Source: Phycisphaerae bacterium
Lineage (GTDB): Bacteria; Planctomycetota; Phycisphaerae; Sedimentisphaerales; UBA12454
Assembly: GCA_028712345.1 (NCBI GenBank)
Contig: JAQTQF010000094.1
Span: forward strand, 1 to 7,105
Direction: 5' to 3'
Length of the DNA: 7,105 bases
The stretch's first letter is position 1; each line of letters starts with the position of its first letter. The notes under the pieces were generated by a model. The model did not search any database, was not told the origin of the DNA, and worked only from the letters and a program-made list of their open reading frames with translations. Shown here one piece after another: positions 5,871 through 7,105 of the stretch. Made by a program: the position numbers and the translations under genes.

Positions 5871-6254
5871 ATGGACACGATTAGAAAAATAAGCACGGCA
5901 AATGCGCCGGCGGCGATAGGGCCTTATTCGCAGGCAATTGAAACAAAAGATTTCGTTTATCTCTCCGGCCAAATCGGCATCGATTCAAACTCCGGCCAGA
6001 TTGTTACCGGCGGAATAGCTGCGGAGACCAAACAGGTTTTGGAAAATATGAAGGCGGTTCTTATTGCCGCAGGGAGCGATTTGACAAAGGTTGTTTCGAC
6101 GACGGTTTATCTTGCGGATATGGATGATTTCGCAAAGATGAATGAAATGTATGCGGAATATTTTATCGAGCCTTTTCCGGCGAGAGCGACGGTTTCGGTA
6201 AAGGGCCTGCCGAAAAACGCGAAGGTTGAAATTTCCGCGGTAGCGGTGAAGTGA
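5871..6254 (+). CDS. ridA: RidA family reactive intermediate/imine deaminase
   Basis: The 127-residue product has the normal length of the RidA (YjgF/YER057c/UK114) family, and the whole chain aligns with it. It has A-P-A-A-I-G-P-Y-S-Q-A (12-22), V-Y-L-S-G-Q-I-G (29-36), and the C-terminal signature P-A-R-A-T-V-x-V-x-x-L with Arg105, then V-E-I with Glu120. Tyr19, Arg105 and Glu120 correspond to the residues that shape the active site in deaminating members. In the family these cytoplasmic trimers hydrolyse 2-aminoacrylate and other enamine/imine products of PLP enzymes to keto acids and ammonia. The ATG at 5871 follows AAAGGA (5858-5863) by seven bases. There is no sign of a separate promoter in the 35-base gap after the lipoprotein gene. 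Confidence 0.95.
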   Translation: MDTIRKISTANAPAAIGPYSQAIETKDFVYLSGQIGIDSNSGQIVTGGIAAETKQVLENMKAVLIAAGSDLTKVVSTTVYLADMDDFAKMNEMYAEYFIEPFPARATVSVKGLPKNAKVEISAVAVK

Positions 6255-6260
6255 AATAAC

Positions 6261-6287
6261 CACGGATTACACGGATTTCACTGATTT
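6261..6287 (+). repeat. Three tandem 9-bp units
   Basis: CACGGATTA, CACGGATTT and CACTGATTT follow each other without gaps, starting six bases past the ridA stop codon. The motif resembles a CACGGATTACACGG-type intergenic repeat that I recall from several bacterial phyla; I could not search for copies. Confidence 0.7.
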
Positions 6288-6325
6288 ATTATTTACTACG
6301 GAGAACACTGAAAAATAAAGGCCGC

Positions 6326-6480
6326 CTCTAAAAGCTTGTCCTCACGAAAGTGTGGATGTCATTGTGAGGAGCGTAGCGACGAATCAATCTCTCTTATTGT
6401 TTTGGTGTAAGCCATCCCCAAGCGGACAAAAACGAGATTCTTCCCCCTAAGGGGTCAGAATGACAGTCGCATTTTTAGAG
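6326..6480. mobile_element. MITE-like palindromic intergenic element
   Basis: The core at 6357-6465 has terminal inverted repeats TGTCATTGTGA (6357-6367) and TCAGAATGACA (6455-6465), matching at 10 of 11 positions. Inside them AATCTC (6386-6391) faces GAGATT (6434-6439). An outer perfect 8-base pair, CTCTAAAA (6326-6333) with TTTTAGAG (6473-6480), encloses the whole. Smaller hairpins lie at 6339-6356 (GAAA loop) and 6444-6454 (CCCC-TAA-GGGG). There is no coding capacity. The termini resemble widespread TGTCATT... intergenic repeats, and a related TGTCATTCCCGCG end occurs at 116-128. Whether it is a transposase-mobilised MITE or another dispersed repeat cannot be settled here. Confidence 0.6.
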
Positions 6481-6531
6481 ATACCCTAAATTATTGAAGA
6501 ATGAAGATTGAGAATTGAAGATTTATGGGAA

Positions 6532-6560
6532 CGCCTTCGGCGATGAGCTTTTATTTTTTT
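6532..6560 (+). terminator. Weak possible terminator
   Basis: CGCC-TTC-GGCG (6532-6542) is a four-base-pair stem followed seven bases later by TTTTATTTTTTT (6549-6560). The stem is short and the T-run is displaced, and it lies almost 280 bases past ridA, so it is only a weak candidate for the end of the plus-strand unit. Confidence 0.25.
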
Positions 6561-6570
6561 AGACGCGGGT

Positions 6571-7105
6571 TTATCCGCTGTCGCCAGAAGATTCCGGCGG
6601 TTTATAAAGTTCGTTACAGTCAATACCAAGAGAAATGACAAATCTTAGGGCCATTAATTGAACCATCAAAGCCAGAGTATGCAGAGCGAGAGAATATAAA
6701 ACGGTAAACGCAAAGCTGATGCTTATTGCCGGGGGAGCGCCAAAAAAGCCGGGGAAAAGCTTCGATAAATACGGCAGAGCAATAATCTGAACAAGAAAGA
6801 TTATTAATAACGGTTTTGCTTTCAATAATTTAACTTTCCACATAAGGCCAAAACTTTTAGATAAGCTACAATCCAAAACAATTATTATTACCGGGATTAA
6901 TAAAGTCAACTTAGCCAATAATAGTTGTATGAGAGTAATGCCTATCCGGGTAGAGGAGGAAGATGTCTTGTCAATCGTCATTGTAAGCCAGACAAAAAAT
7001 ATCATAGGCAATGCGCATAATATGTGGAACCTGATAAGCCTCCAGAAAAAGCCTTTGCCTGCTCGAAATAGGTCGGCAAGCGATTGCCGTCTGTTTTGTT
7101 CAAGA
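6571..7105 (-). CDS. Integral membrane protein of unknown function, 3' part
   Basis: The minus-strand frame is open from the right edge to a TAA at 6571-6573, giving 177 residues of C-terminal sequence; the start lies outside the window. An internal TTG at 7009-7011 could be read as a start, but the frame continues upstream with plausible protein (S-L-A-D-L-F-R-A-G-K-G-F-F-W-R-L-I-R-F), so I treat the gene as 5'-truncated. Counting from the window edge there are about four hydrophobic segments, near residues 22-42, 55-78, 95-115 and 125-158. The tail P-P-E-S-S-G-D-S-G is short and polar. I do not recognise the family. It is convergent with ridA and shares no obvious link with it. Confidence 0.7.
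   Translation of the reverse strand, partial: LEQNRRQSLADLFRAGKGFFWRLIRFHILCALPMIFFVWLTMTIDKTSSSSTRIGITLIQLLLAKLTLLIPVIIIVLDCSLSKSFGLMWKVKLLKAKPLLIIFLVQIIALPYLSKLFPGFFGAPPAISISFAFTVLYSLALHTLALMVQLMALRFVISLGIDCNELYKPPESSGDSG

Larger units (their letters stand above)
6255..6570. other. Gene-free spacer made of dispersed repeats
   Basis: This 316-base region lies between the convergent ridA and membrane protein genes. It contains a triple 9-base repeat (6261-6287), a palindromic MITE-like element (6326-6480), an A/G-rich tract with repeated TTGAAGA (6494-6500 and 6515-6521), and a weak stem with a T-run at 6532-6560. I find no coding frame or RNA gene in it. Confidence 0.7.

Noticed and set aside
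6255..6570. CRISPR or tRNA-like array in the spacer after ridA
   Set aside because: The repeats are 9-base contiguous units and one palindromic element; there are no regularly spaced repeats with unique spacers and no cloverleaf.

Overview
The window reads as an ordinary chromosomal segment of a moderate-GC bacterium. The ClpC sequence, the split glycine decarboxylase (gcvPA type), an exported phosphatase of the HC-H-x-G-x-H-R type and intergenic spacers crowded with short palindromes together suggest a Planctomycetota genome, perhaps of the Phycisphaerae/Sedimentisphaerales kind. That placement is inference from protein resemblance and spacer style. No rRNA or other phylogenetic marker is present.

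Layout. Positions 1-2142 (minus strand) hold a glycine cleavage cluster in the order gcvT, gcvH, gcvPA. gcvT and gcvH are tightly packed. gcvPA is cut by the window edge after 20 codons and is separated from gcvH by a 406-base non-coding spacer full of inverted repeats and T-rich low-complexity sequence. A good sigma-70-like promoter lies just upstream of gcvT. A strong intrinsic terminator at 2204-2237 ends the preceding gene, clpC (2276-4831, minus), a full-length Hsp100 unfoldase with its own promoter at 4885-4913. A 380-base divergent spacer (4832-5211) holds that promoter, two hairpins, a G-rich stretch with a spaced direct repeat, and a candidate promoter for the plus-strand genes. Those genes are a predicted lipoprotein phosphatase (5212-5835) and a RidA-family deaminase (5871-6254), 35 bases apart and probably co-transcribed. 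From 6255 to 6570 there is no gene: the spacer holds a triple 9-base repeat, a 155-base palindromic MITE-like element and an A/G-rich tract. The last feature is the 3' part of a minus-strand membrane protein gene of unknown function that runs off the right edge.

How the genes work together. T-protein and H-protein, with the P-protein subunits and a dihydrolipoamide dehydrogenase encoded elsewhere, form the glycine cleavage system feeding one-carbon units to tetrahydrofolate. RidA removes reactive enamines made by PLP enzymes and may relate loosely to amino acid metabolism. ClpC is general proteostasis machinery. I see no defence system, CRISPR array, integrase or other clear novel system. The points that most deserve a second look are the gcvT start, the repeat-rich insertion between gcvH and gcvPA, the palindromic element after ridA, and the altered P-loop of the exported phosphatase.
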